64,000 nt of DNA from Lonicera japonica (lineage: Eukaryota > Streptophyta > Magnoliopsida > Dipsacales > Caprifoliaceae). How positions within the stretch are numbered: position 1 is the first letter of the stretch; every line of letters begins with the position of its first letter. The position numbers were made by a program, and so were the translations under genes. The stretch covers positions 77,420,414 to 77,484,413 of the forward strand of contig CM038471.1 in the NCBI GenBank assembly GCA_021464415.1, in the 5' to 3' direction. Positions 1 to 11,250 of this stretch are shown piece after piece. The notes beneath the pieces were generated by a model. That model was not told the origin of the DNA. It worked only from the letters and a program-made list of their open reading frames with translations, and searched no databases.

Positions 1-47
1 AAGCCCTATCAGGAATGGTAAATGGTCTAAATACATTCCTAATACTT

Positions 48-3000
48 TCACAAATCATCAGGAAACCCTAGAAACCTGTTAATAAATTTAGAAACTGGAG
101 TAGCATCACCGGACGGATATGGAATGAGAGAGTCCAAATCCATACCTGCTATAATCCGGTAAAGCATTTGAGGGCGAGAACAGAACAAATGCTTCCTCTC
201 AGCTAGTTCTTCCGCTAGCTCACTTTGATGATTGTCCATCAAATCCTCGTTAACTACCACGATCAACGGTTTGCCTAGATGCAATGTCTCAAATATGCTC
301 CCTGAGCCTGCACAGTGAAATCAAATTACATAAACATGCGCTGTAAACTGAACCAGTCAACTAAGACTTGATCAAAACCGATTCATAAATTAAACAAGCC
401 CAACTTGAATGCACCCCATGGGTGCGTTTGATAAAAAGGTTGGAAAGAGATTGAAAACACTACTAATTTTTACGAGAAGGAAGAAAAGACGAGTGATATG
501 ATGAAATGTTCTATTACTCTTTGAGTTTTCCATGGAATAAAATTCTTTGGGCAGTGGGTAAGAAAAAATTCCATGGAAAATAAGGGAAGACGGAGAACAT
601 CTCACCAAATCACTCATATCATTTTCCAACTTCTCACAAAAATAAGCCATATTGATATATATATACAGTCCGTACCAACGGACTGGTCATTTTTACAACG
701 GTTTTTCGTCATAAAAACATTGGGAGGGTGTTTTTTATGACGCAAAACCGTCATAAAAAGGACCGGTCCATACGTACTGGTCCGCACTTGAAAATTTCCG
801 TATATATATTCAATGTTGACAAAATAGTATCTTCATACACATAATGATAATTTAAATGGTAGTGTTTTCAGTCATTTCCAAAAAAATTATCACACATGCT
901 AAAGTCATAACTTTATTGAATTTGGCTCAATAAGCACATAACACTCAAAAGTTATGTATGCTAGCAGCTAGCTATTCTGGTACATGCAAAGCGCGTGCAA
1001 TTCCAATTTACTTAAAATGCGAATACGAAAAAAAAAATGAGAACTGGCTTAGTGAGGGAATTGTGAAACGAAATCCAAAGTAAAAGGCCTGTTATAAGTT
1101 GTAAATATTGTATTAGGAAGGTAGATAATTTAGGAATCCTAATTAGTAGTAGTTTCCTTATCTGTGTAGGAGTCTCATGTATATAAGTGGGTAATCTTCT
1201 CTCTAATAATATCGAATATAATTTTCTCCTTCTCATAGTTAACATGGTATCAGAGCGTAGGGTTTTTCATCCAAGGTTTACGTCTCCTAGTTGACGGCAG
1301 CCTAGGTTTGGTTAAGGTTTTCACTTTCAATTTTTTTGTTTCACACTTCATAGTGCTCGTTTAACCTCACCTCCGGCCTAGGGAGGATCGTCTACCACCA
1401 TTTCGCACTCGCCCAGAATCCGGCGCCGGAAAACCACGCGCGTGGCTCCCACGCGCCACCGGTTCATCTCGTCAGCGACCTCACGCGCCGGCGCGTGAAG
1501 CCTCCGATTGCCTTCCGTCCACCGTCGTTGGACTCGGTTCACTGTGTACAGCACATATATGTGTTTGGTTTGGGTCGGTTCCTCACTGTTTGGTGTAGAT
1601 CTGAATTTGGATCAAGTTTAGCTTTCTTCGTATTGTTCTGCGCATACTAGATCTGCGATAACTGTGTTTCCAGACCAGAAATTGTGTCTAAAGGCTGTTT
1701 TGTTCGTGATTTGTGCTTTGCAATTGTTGGTCTGTGATTGGTTTGGGTTGATTCGCACCCGTTTGACTCTTGAAGTTATTCCTGCACCACTCGGTTGCTC
1801 GTTTCTTGGTTTCAGGTTTGGCTGTGACCTATTCATTGGTTTGTTCAGTTTATTTGTGATTTGTGTGGCTTGATTTCTACTTCATTGGTTTACTCCGTTT
1901 ATTTCTCGCTATAAAGTTATTTAAGTATGTCAGAGCAAAAGGCGGCAGTTATTTCTGATGTGGTTTCTGTAATGTCAAAGATTACTGAACATAAACTTAA
2001 TGGCTTCAACTATCTTGATTGGAGTAAAACCATTTGAATTTACTTGCGTAGTATCGATAAGGATGATCACATGACTAGTGATCCACCTTCAGATGAGTCG
2101 GGAAAGACGTGGTTAAGGGAGGATGCTCGGTTATTTTTACAAATTCGGAATTCGATTGACAGTAATGTGATTAGTTTAATTAACCATTGTGAATTGGTTA
2201 AGGAGTTAATGGATTATCTGGAATTTCTATATTCTGGAAAAGGGAATATTTCTCGTATTTATGATGTGTGCAAAGCTTTTTATCGTGCAGAAAAGCAGGA
2301 CAGGTCTATTATGAGTTATTTTATGGATTTTAAGAAAACGTATGAAGAACTTAATATGCTATTGCCGTATAGCCCTGATGTCAAAGTTCAGCAAAGTCAG
2401 CGAGAGCAAATGGCTATCATGAGTTTTCTAGCTGGTCTTCCGGCTGAATTTGAAACAGCTAAGAATCAAATTCTGTCTAGTCCTGAGATCTCATCCTTAC
2501 AGGAAGTGTATAGTAGGGTTCTTCGCACAGAAGGGGCTCCACAAGTTCAGACTTCACCTGTTCTGTTTAATAGTGCTCTGGTTAGCAAAAATAATGAGTC
2601 AGAACTCGGGCGATCACAATATCGGGTAGGCAATCACGGAGGAGGATCAAACAGTAACAATTTTAATTCTCGCGCACATGATTTCGGAGGAAGTGTGACT
2701 CGGGGACAAAGCTCTGGAGGGATCGTATGTCATTACTGTCATACTCCAGGACATTTGAAGCGGGATTGTAAGAAGCTTCGGTACAGGACTCAGAGAGCTC
2801 CCTCAGCCCATATTGCATCCTCCAATGAGATGGTTGAAAAATCAGTCCTTATCCCTGCAGATGAGTTTGCCAAGTACTCTAAGTACCAAGAATCTCTAAA
2901 GTCTTCATCCACTCCAGTCACTTCTGTCACTGCAATTGCTGATTCAGGTAAACCAAATACATGCCTTGTTTCCTCATCATCCAAATGGGTCATTGATTCT

Positions 3001-6000
3001 GGTGCCACGGATCATATGACAGGTAATTCTAGCCTCTTTTCTAACTTTCAGTCACATATATCCCCTTCCAGTGTTACTTTAGCAGATGGCACATCTTCTT
3101 CCGTTCTGGGATCTAGAACAATCACCCCAACCCCTTTGCTTCCCTTATCATTTGTTCTACATTTACCTCAATTGTCCTTTAATCTAATTTCTGTAAGCCA
3201 GCTTACTCGTAAACTTAATTGCTGCATCTCATTCTTTCCTGATTATTGCTTGTTTCAGGATCTTATGACGAAGAAGATTATTGGTAAAGGACATGAATCG
3301 GGAGGCCTCTACATCCTTGACACATCGATACCCAAATCCGTTGCATGTTCGGGTGTCACATCTGCTTTCAAGGCTCATTGTAGGCTCGGTCACCCTTCTC
3401 TTCCTCTGCTTAAGGAGTTGTGTCCTCAGTTTAATACGGTGTCCTCATTAGATTGTGAATCGTGTCAATTTGCCAAACATCATCGTAGTAGTCTTAGTCC
3501 GAGAGTCAATAAGAGAGCCATTGCTCCGTTTGAATTAGTTCACTCTGATGTTTGGGGTCCATGTCCTGTTATGTCAAAAACTGGGTTCAAGTATTTTGTT
3601 ACTTTTGTTGATGATTATTCTCGTACAACTTGGTTATATTTAATGAAAAGTCGTTCTGAATTGTTTTCTCATTTTTGTGCGTTTTGTGCTGAAATTAAAA
3701 CTCAATTTGCTACTTCTATCCATATCTTGCGCAGTGATAATGCCAAAGAATATTTATCCTCATCTTTTCAGACTTACATGATTCAGAATGGTATCCTTCA
3801 TCAAACTTCTTGTGTTGATACTCCATCCCAAAATGGAGTGGCCGAACAGAAGAATAGACATCTTCTTGAAACTGCAAGAGCCCTATTATTCCAAATGAAT
3901 GTTCCAAAACCATTTTGGGCTGATGCAGTTTCCACAGCATGCTTTATCATTAACCGAATGCCCTCATCTGTTCCTCATGGTGAGACTCCTTATAGTGTTC
4001 TCTTTCCAAATAAATCATTGTTTCCTATTAAACCCAGAATATTTGGTAGTATTTGCTTTGTTCGAGATGACCGTCCACAGGTTACTAAGTTAGATCCCAA
4101 GTCTTTGAAGTGTGTTTTTCTTGGGTATTCTCGTCTTCAGAAAGGATACAGATGTTATTGCCCTAGTTTGAATAAGTACCTTGTTTCAGCTGATGTTACC
4201 TTCATGGAAGAAACACTATATTTTCCTTCTTCCACTTCCAGAAGTCAGGGGGAGGATGATGATTTGTTAGTCTATACGATCACGTTCCCTGAACCCATTG
4301 CTGAACCAGCACCAGTCAGGCCTCCCATCCATCAAGTCTACTCCAGACGCCAGCCTGCTGATTCATGTCCTCCGCCAGCTTCTTCTTTATCATCAGATTC
4401 CGTGACGAGTGATGATCTTCCTATTGCTTTACGCAAAGGTAAACGCCAGCGTACTTATCCTGTTTCGTCTTATGTCTCTTATGATCACCTATCACATTTG
4501 TCTTGTTCATTCATTGCGTCTCTTGATTCTATATCTGTCCCTAAAACTGTTAATGAGGCTATATCACATTCTGGATGGCGTAATGCAATGATAGAGGAAA
4601 TGGATGCTTTAGACACGAATGGTACATGGGACTTGGTCACTTTACCTGCAGGGAAACAGGCTATCGGATGCAAATGGGTGTTTATCGTTAAGATCAATCC
4701 TGATGGGTCTGTTGCTCGTTTAAAAGCCTACCTCGTTGCTAAGGGTTATGCTCAGACATATGGCGTTGATTATTCTGATCCTTTTTCTCCTGTTGCTAAA
4801 TTAACATCTGTCAGGCTATTTATATCTTTAGCAGCTACTCATCATTGGCCTCTGCATCAGCTAGACATAAAGAACGCTTTTCTTCATGGTGATCTTCAGG
4901 AGGAGGTTTATATGGAGCAACCTCCTGGGTTTGTTGCTCAGGGGGAGTATGGGAAAGTCTGTCATCTTCGTAAGTCTTTGTATGGCTTGAAACAAAGTCC
5001 TCGTGCTTGGTTTGGAAAATTTAGTCAGGCTATTGAGACGTTTGGCATGGCGAAAAGTAAGTCTGACCACTCTGTGTTCTACAAACAATCTGAAGCAAGC
5101 ATCATTTTGTTGGTTGTGTACGTAGATGACATTGTCATTACTGGGAGTGATGCTATGGGAATCTCTTCTCTTAAGTCCTTCCTTCATGCTCAGTTTCATA
5201 CAAAGGACTTAGGGATGCTAAAATACTTTTTGGGTGTCGAAGTCACAAGGAGTAAAAAGGGTATTTTTCTATCTCAGAGGAAATATGTTCTTGACTTATT
5301 AGCTGAGACAGGGAAATTGGGGGCAAAGCCGTGTAGTGCTCCGATGATTCCTAATGTACAGTTGACAAAAGATGGTCAACTATTTGAGGATCCTGAGAAA
5401 TATAGAAGATTGGTGGGGAAATTGAACTATCTTACAATGACTCGTCCGGATATTGCGTATTCTGTCAGTGTGGTGAGCCAGTTTATGTCGTCCCCAAAAA
5501 TTCATCATTGGGAAGTGTTAGAACAAATTTTGTGTTACCTGAAGGGAGCACCTGGACGTGGTATCTTATACGCCAATCATGGACACTCTCGTATTGAAGG
5601 TTTTTCAGATGCAGATTGGGCAGGTTCCAAGGTGGATAGAAAGTCCACATCAGGCTATTGTATTTTTGTTGGCGGAAATTTGGTCTCATGGAAAAGTAAG
5701 AAGCAAAATGTTGTGTCACGATCCAGTGCAGAATCAGAATATAGAGCTATGGCCCAGTCTGTGTGTGAAATAATGTGGATATGTCAGCTCTTAAATGAAG
5801 TAGGGATTAAGACTTCGGTACCGACTAAATTGTGGTGTGATAATTAAGCTGCCTTACATATTGCGTCTAATCCCGTGTTTCATGAACGAACGAAACATAT
5901 TGAACTCGATTGCCATTTTGTCCGCGAAAAGATCCAGCAAGGCTTAATTTCCACAGGATATGTCAAGACTGGAGAGCAATTGGGTGATCTCTTCACGAAA

Positions 6001-9000
6001 GCCTTAAACGGGGTTCGGGTTGATTATCTTTGTAACAAGCTGGGCATGATCAATATCTATGCTCCAGCTTGAGGGGGAGTGTTATAAGTTGTAAATATTG
6101 TATTAGGAAGGTAGATAATTTAGGAATACTAATTAGTAGTAGTTTCATTATATGTGTAGGAGTCTCATGTATATAAGTGGGTAATCTTCTCTCTAATAAT
6201 ATCAAATATAATTTTCTCCTTCTCATAGTTAACAGGGCCCAAGTACTATATTAATGATAGGCTATTGGAATTCACAATTGTGACACAGTATTATATGATA
6301 AAGTGAGGCTTGGATTTATATATATAATATAACACACAAGGCAAGGTACTCAAGCTTGACTCGCTTTTAGGTTCCTTTGAGAATAGTTAAAGAACTACAC
6401 AAATAGAGGTTAGTCATATTTTAAAGCTCAACAGATTTTCAAATTCAACTTCTGCAGCTAGTAGAGAAATTCACATATTTGAAAATAACAGATTAATTCA
6501 GAGTATAGTCATAAAAAGAACTCCACTATTATTAAATGCATTAATATTTCATGAATGCCAGAGATCCAACGTGATGAATGCAATTTTGCTACACTTCAAA
6601 TTATTCAATTGAATATATTCTTTCATATTACGAGTAGGGGTGAGCATATAATCAAACTCAGCCTCAAGCCAAGCACAGACGAGATTCAGTAAATTGGCAA
6701 GAGTAAACGAGCAGGATCTTGAGTTCATAAACAAGCCTTTTCAAGCTAATTGGGCTTCATTGAGTTGATCCTATACACATATATAAAACTAATTGGGCTT
6801 CATTGAGTTGATCCTATTCACAAGCTTATTTAGTGTTCAACTGTTCATGAGTCAACCCCAACTGAAGCGAGTCTTTTTCAAGCTCAGCTAGTTTAACAAA
6901 TGACCCTTTATCTGTGCCTCGAGCTTTGTTTCCTACCTTACGGGTTCGAAACGAGCTTTAAACAAGCCTAGCTCGAACTGTTCACGAATGGCTCATTTGC
7001 AGACCAAATTACGACAAATTTACTTATACTTTTATTTGATAAGGGGACTACCTGAGAGTATGCTAACTCTCGTTATTAGCCCTTTATTAGCCTTTTAGGT
7101 CCCTTGAAGGACTATTGAACGTACAAGAGCATGGACTAGTAGTCATTAATTCTAGTCCCTTCCCTCCCTTCCAATAAAAAATATGTTATTATTCTGGTAA
7201 AAGGAAGAATTATCCCGTCCCTTCCTCTCAATCATTCACTGCTTTTCACTACCTCGGGAGGGATGCTTCTGGACTCAATTATTTATTTAAAACTAAGGAT
7301 TCTTTCCCTTAAGGTTATGTGTGCTAGATACATAGCAATGACAATATAAAGAACTTATTGATACTTATTGTAATAATCTGAAGGATCCCCAACCCCACAC
7401 ACCCTTAAATGTACCAAATAAAGATAGACAGTTAGACACGTCATATGTGTATGTATGTATATTACCTGCATGACTGATGACAAGAGATGCTGATCTCAAA
7501 CTGTCCGCAATGCTTGATGAAAATGCGAAATAGTCTACAGATAGGGAACCATCCTCTCTACTAGACTGCATTGGAAAGGAAAAATAACTAGAGGAGAGTG
7601 AAAACTTGAAAAATGAAAGAAGAGTTCTCTGACACAAAAGCATTTCTTAGGGTCCATTTGATTAAAAAGTCGGAAAATAATCGAAAACACTACTAATTTC
7701 TGTGAGAAGCTGGAAAAGCTACGAATGATTTGGCGAAATGTTCTATTACCTTTTCGGTTTTTCCATGGAATAAAATTCTTTGGGCGTGGCGTGGGTAAGA
7801 AAAAAATTCCATGGAAATGAGGAAAGGATGGAGAGCAACTCACCAAATCACTCATCTCTTTATCCACTTTTCATTAAGATTAGTAGTGTTTTCAATCATT
7901 TTCCAACCTTTTTGTCAAACGCACCATTAGAGATAGGAATATATCTAAAAAGTAAAAGGAGGGATTTCCGTTTACAGTTTTAGGAATCTCAGTCGCCCGT
8001 TGGAAAACATTCTATTATGCAAAAACCGAAGTGAAACAAAAAAAAATAAAAAATCATGGGTTCATTTTCCTACTTAGATTTTTTATATATATGGAATATA
8101 TATGGGGAAGGATCTTAAGAGGACCAAGTTTTTGGTCCTTAAATGCGGACCAACAATTTTGAGGGGGTAAATGGATGACTTTTTTTTATGAAACTTGGTG
8201 AAAATGATCTCCATGATTAGTAGTAGATCATCTCTATCAAATTTCATCAAAAAATTCAACCGGGAAGTGAGGTAGCTGAAAATATAAAATTTCAATAGTC
8301 AAAAATGCGCATATATATCAATTTTTTAGTTAACCCACTTTCTGGTTGAAATTTTCGATGAAATTTGGGGGTGATGATACTAATCACGGAGATCCTCTTC
8401 ACCAAGTTTCATAAAAAAATTCATCCGTTTAACCCCTCAAAATGGTTGGTCTACATTCAAGGATCAAAAAGTTGGTCCTCTTTTTATATATATATATGAA
8501 TATAAATGGTGGCCTTTTTAGAGCTGCCTTGTATATCAGGGTGGCTCTAAAAAGGGTGCCCTTCTTTTAAGCAATTAATGGAGATCAACTCCACCACATT
8601 CCATACAAAAATTAACATTTACCCCCTGAAAAGGGGAAGTTCGTCAATTGCTTAAAAGAAAGGCGCCCTTTTCAGAGCCACCTTGAATGTATATATATAT
8701 ATCAATTATTGAATGTATCCTCGCATGGAGCTTTCTTTAGTCTGTGCATGTATAAAATCGGAAAGTGTTAGCCTTAATCAATGAGCTCAAGTTCAACTTG
8801 GAGACCTACAGAAATCAGCCTATATCAGTATTATATTCCCACAATTGTACCAAACTGCTTACTGGAAAAGAAGAATGGAAAAGGGAGGGTAGCAAAACTT
8901 GTTGCATCTAAAAATAAATTAGACCATAAGGTACTTTAAATTGTAATTCCGAATAACAGGAGCACTGCTAGAGTGAGATATTAAATCCAAATTTCAAGAA

Positions 9001-9183
9001 TACCTTTGTAGGGACATAGGATCCACGACCCATTTGAATAAGAAGGTGACTATAACCTCTTTTTGATAATTCTTCTTTAACTTCACATGTGTCCACAGCT
9101 CTGACAAGAGCATCAAAAGAAGTCGTACCAACAGTCACAAAAACTGTCCTCTTGGGCTTTAAACTTTCGTTCGTATTGTCCAT
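48..9183 (-). CDS. ALG13: UDP-N-acetylglucosamine transferase subunit ALG13, three coding exons
   Basis: This is the catalytic, cytosolic subunit that pairs with membrane-bound ALG14 on the ER and adds the second GlcNAc to dolichol-PP-GlcNAc in N-glycan assembly. The coding exons are 9183-9004 (60 codons, phase 0), 7565-7466 (100 nt) and 307-48 (ending in TGA). All junctions have GT/AG signals, and together they give one 179-residue frame, close to the length I recall for plant homologues. Family blocks are seen in order: [17 protein letters not shown] near residues 13-29, [12 protein letters not shown] near 47-58, [15 protein letters not shown] near 87-101, then [17 protein letters not shown] and a C-terminal RFLGFPDD. 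Introns are 1438 bp (7566-9003) and 7158 bp (308-7465). The second is inflated by a Copia element and MITEs, but its splice sites are intact, so the gene is probably functional. The exon structure is read directly. The function is inferred from the family. Confidence 0.93.
420..885. mobile_element. Tourist-like MITE (Harbinger type) with a nested foldback insert
   Basis: The left end GGTGCGTTTGATAAAAAGG near 420 and the body up to about 650 match the intact MITE at 7650-7926: the ACACTACTAAT block, the CCATGGAATAAAATTC block and CTCACCAAATCACTCAT. The right part resumes near 859-880 with TAGTGTTTTCAGTCATTTCC. The DNA in between is unrelated and holds a small foldback element. The right terminal repeat is not recognisable, so this copy is broken. 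It lies within ALG13 intron 2. Confidence 0.6.
667..785. mobile_element. Small foldback element inside the MITE
   Basis: The two halves are imperfect inverted repeats of about 50 bp each. CGGTTTTTCGTCATAAAAA on the left pairs with TTTTATGACGCAAAACCG on the right, and an outer GGACTGGTC pairs with GACCGGTCC. It is short, noncoding and flanked by AT runs, as expected for a tiny MITE. Confidence 0.5.
1090..1244 (+). repeat. 5' LTR of the Copia element
   Basis: A 155-bp direct repeat of 6080-6234 with TG...CA ends. TATATAAG near 1180 is a plausible TATA box for the element's own transcription. Confidence 0.93.
1245..1257 (+). other. Primer-binding site for initiator Met-tRNA
   Basis: TGGTATCAGAGCG lies directly after the 5' LTR. 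It is the usual plant Copia site complementary to the initiator Met-tRNA 3' end. Confidence 0.9.
1258..1926 (+). other. Untranslated leader of the Copia element
   Basis: About 670 bp between the primer-binding site and the gag start. It includes a GC-rich patch at 1380-1530 and no convincing reading frame. Confidence 0.6.
1927..6072 (+). pseudogene. Copia gag-pol polyprotein with two in-frame stop codons
   Basis: A single frame runs from an ATG at 1927 to a stop at 6070-6072 (1381 codon positions). It is broken by TGA at 2035-2037 and TAA at 5845-5847, with no frameshift. Counting from the ATG, the domains are: N-terminal gag; a CCHC zinc knuckle at about residues 268-281 (2728-2769); protease WVIDSGA with the catalytic Asp near 357; integrase HHCC near 485-520; integrase DDE residues near D541, D604 and E640, with the expected 35-residue final spacing; reverse transcriptase YVDD at 1065-1068 (5119-5130); and RNase H SDADWAG near 1227. 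The first stop cuts off the gag N-terminus and the second removes the end of RNase H. Both look like single base changes, so decay is recent and mild. Confidence 0.92.
6070..6079 (+). other. Polypurine tract of the Copia element
   Basis: TGAGGGGGAG lies directly before the 3' LTR and is the plus-strand priming site. It overlaps the stop codon of the polyprotein. Confidence 0.85.
6080..6234 (+). repeat. 3' LTR of the Copia element
   Basis: A 155-bp direct repeat of 1090-1244 with four substitutions by my reading. It is followed by the 5-mer gggcc. Confidence 0.93.
6636..7010. repeat. Dispersed-repeat-like segment with a 29-bp direct duplication
   Basis: The segment starts AGGGGTGAGCATATAATC and is rich in GAGCT/AAGCT words, as in the plant repeats that begin GGGGTGAGC (probably hAT-derived). 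Within it CTAATTGGGCTTCATTGAG plus ten further bases occurs twice, at 6746-6774 and 6789-6817 (period 43). It is noncoding and lies in ALG13 intron 2. The element ends were not defined. Confidence 0.35.
7650..7926. mobile_element. Tourist-like MITE with TTA target duplication
   Basis: The terminal inverted repeats are GGGTCCATTTGATTAAAAAG on the left and CTTTTTGTCAAACGCACCA on the right. Both are flanked by TTA (7647-7649 and 7927-7929), the PIF/Harbinger signature. Subterminal ACACTACTAAT and ATTAGTAGTGT also pair. The 277-bp element is noncoding. It lies in ALG13 intron 1, 85 bp upstream of exon 2, and a degenerate relative is at 420-885. Confidence 0.8.
8104..8486. mobile_element. Foldback MITE, 'AGAGGACCAA' family, copy 1
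   Basis: The ends are long imperfect inverted repeats: AGGATCTTAAGAGGACCAAG, TTGGTCCTTAAATGCGGACC and TTTTGAGGGGGTAAA on the left pair with TTTAACCCCTCAAAATGGTTG and TTGGTCCTC on the right. It is flanked by TATATA runs. Near-full copies occur at 34781-35171 and a deleted one at 32081-32193. No coding capacity. Lies in ALG13 intron 1. Confidence 0.75.
8537..8690. mobile_element. Short foldback MITE
   Basis: GGTGGCTCTAAAAAGGGTGC and CCTTCTTTTAAGCAATTA on the left pair with CAATTGCTTAAAAGAAAGG and CGCCCTTTTCAGAGCCACC on the right, with a loop of about 65 bp. A third partial copy of the arm (GGTGGCCTTTTTAGAGCTGCC) lies just left, near 8509. Flanked by TA-rich DNA. Confidence 0.6.
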
Positions 9184-9232
9184 TTATTATGTTGATCTTT
9201 TCTCCACGTCACTCAACAACTAAAATCATCAG
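9184..9232 (-). other. Probable 5' UTR part of the first ALG13 coding exon
   Basis: Directly upstream of the ALG13 start codon, the minus strand has TTATGCAG followed by CTGATG, a good splice acceptor ending at 9233. A 49-nt untranslated stretch would then lead into the ATG at 9183-9181. It pairs naturally with the donor at 11014, giving a leader intron of about 1.78 kb. This is inferred from splice signals only. The stretch could instead be part of a longer unspliced leader. Confidence 0.5.
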
Positions 9233-11014
9233 CTGCATAAGCAAGACCGATATTTTAATGGCTAGTTAAAATGATTCCTTGGAAGGGAAAAAGCAAGTAA
9301 TTGTCGAAGAGAACGAATTAATTTAGTTACACCGGAGACTGGAGAATGTTGAAAAAAATTGTCCTTGCGTTTAGATTACAAAACAAAAACCAGTGCAAAA
9401 CTTAAGTTATTATATGTTTACAAAAAGCAAGATTTTCTCATATTAAGAAATAAGAACTATATAAATCTAAAATGAAATAAAAGTTGAACAAACTTTTAAG
9501 GAAAAGGTTATCCCTTTTGCCAACAGTAAACTAGCCACATTGGAGTTTATAAGGGAGTTTTTGAGAACTCCAGTTCCAAGGTCTGGAATTGTTTAAAAAA
9601 AATCCAAAGCTTGGAATTGTTTATCAAATTTTGGCTCCAATTCAAATTCCAAAATTGGGAATTGGAGTTCCAAACATATAACAAGTTTGGAGGAGATGAT
9701 TCGCAAGGATCTTTTGAAAATGTATAAGGTTTTTTCTGTTAAATCTTCTACAAAAAGAACAAGGTTTTATTTGTATCCCTACAGGTTTCAGTCCATTAAA
9801 AACTCCCAGGAAAGAAGTAGGTGGCAAGAATTTGAGGATTCTGGTTTGTAAAACGTAAATTGTAGCTTTTAACAAACTTCCAGCAGTACAACATTGTGGC
9901 TGTATACCAAGTACCATGAGAAATTTTGAAGATTTGAAGCCACTAATTCTGGTTGAAAAAAAAAAATAATTTGTTGTTACTTGAGATAGATACTGTTATG
10001 CCCCTAATTTGCAGAAGAGAAAATTAGAATCTGGCTCTTGATTTCAAACCTTTTTTGCATGCTGTCCACATTTGTAAAATTTAAAGCTTGTGTTCTTTGA
10101 ATGTAGATACCTTTGGTGTAACTTGAGATGGACACTGTTAGTGTGAGACAGACTGTAATTGTGAGGCAATATCTGTCTCTGAGACAGCCTCCTTTAAATT
10201 TTACAAACGTGATGGACTACAAGCCCCTAAGCAGAACTGTGATGGACTACCAATAGAGATTCGAGGAATTTACCATTAGCAGTACTTTTTCTCAAGTTTA
10301 CTAACTGAAGTTAAGCATCCATTGAAATAAGCCTATTCAACGGCTGATCAGCTCAGTTTTGGGTGATGTCAATTTATGCCAATTGATGGCAACTTCGAGC
10401 ATTACAAATACAGACAAAATTTTTTCCTCAGTACAACAGAATAACAATTTTGCCATTAATTCTAGCAGCAAAAAATCATTGTGGTGGATCACCTAGACAA
10501 ATCTGAATTAAAGTTATGCCCCAACTCTTGCTAAAACAGAATTGTGATTAACTACCAATAGAGATTCGAGGAATTTAATACATTAGCAGTTATTTTTCTC
10601 AAGTTTACTGACTTAAGTGAAGGATGAAATCCTAAATTCTGTTGAAACTTATTCAGTCGGTGCTCTTAAATCCCTAACCAAATGAATTAAGCATCAATTA
10701 AAAAAAGTGTATTCAAAAGGCGATCAGCTCATTTTTGGGTAGCATTTTTCCAAAATTTCGTTTATGCCAATCGAAATCTGGAATTCAATGTAATTTATTT
10801 TATTTCATAGTTCCATGCTGTGTTGCTTTAATGCTTTATTTCATATCAATTCGAAAAATTGGATGGGTGAGTTGCGTTATTTATTGCACTAATTTCTTCA
10901 ACAATAGCAACTTTTGAGTCGATTAGGGCAATAGAAACAAATACAAATTATTTTTCTCAGTAACTAAACAACAGAATAAAAAATTAGTGAAAACGAATAG
11001 AGAGATCTACTTAC
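9233..11014 (-). other. Probable ALG13 leader intron with an internal duplication
   Basis: AT-rich noncoding DNA between the proposed leader exon and the first coding exon. A block starting ACTACCAATAGAGATTCGAG occurs at about 10246-10371 and again at about 10551-10740, the second copy carrying some 65 extra bases in the middle. Short open frames here have no recognisable similarity. Confidence 0.4.
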
Positions 11015-11172
11015 CTTACTCTTCGATTGGATGTTGGAGAAACGATCTCCACCATATATCACAGCTGAATCTGAGCTACGCCGGCGTGGAAGCCGGTGGT
11101 GGTTCTCGGAGGATTGTCCATGGCGGGCTGGGCTGTGGTTATCACTTAACCTTGCAGATTTGGATCGGGTCG
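11015..11172 (-). other. Candidate noncoding leader exon of ALG13
   Basis: On the minus strand this moderately GC-rich block ends in AGTAAG followed by GTAAGTAG, a strong donor with the exon ending at 11015. It stands out from the AT-rich surroundings as promoter-proximal transcribed DNA. The 5' end near 11172 is only a guess, about 30 bp downstream of a TATA-like element. It contains a short upstream reading frame at 11121-11059. The block could belong to an unrelated transcript, but no coding potential or other minus-strand gene lies nearby. Confidence 0.42.
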
Positions 11173-11194
11173 TGTCCAACCCGGTCCAAAGATT

Positions 11195-11250
11195 GGACTT
11201 ATACAGATCTCTCCTTCTGAAGAAAATTTTCATGTTCGGGCCCATTTTAG
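11195..11250 (-). promoter_or_regulatory. Candidate ALG13 core promoter
   Basis: Read on the minus strand, TGTATAAG at 11205-11198 resembles a TATA box. AAATGGGCCC at about 11248-11239 contains TGGGCC, the site II motif bound by TCP factors and common in plant housekeeping promoters. The spacing to the leader exon is plausible. This is a motif match only. Confidence 0.35.

Larger units (their letters stand above)
1090..6234 (+). mobile_element. Ty1/Copia LTR retrotransposon, structurally complete, in ALG13 intron 2
   Basis: The element has two 155-bp LTRs (1090-1244 and 6080-6234) that begin TGTTATAAG and end GTTAACA. They differ at four positions by my reading, which indicates a fairly recent insertion. 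A primer-binding site (TGGTATCAGAGC) follows the 5' LTR at once, and a purine tract (TGAGGGGGAG) precedes the 3' LTR. The flanking 5-mers are aggcc and gggcc, a target duplication with one mismatch. The polyprotein order is gag, protease, integrase, RT, RNase H, which is Copia type. It runs opposite to the host gene. The polyprotein carries two in-frame stops, so this copy is probably not autonomous. Confidence 0.95.
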
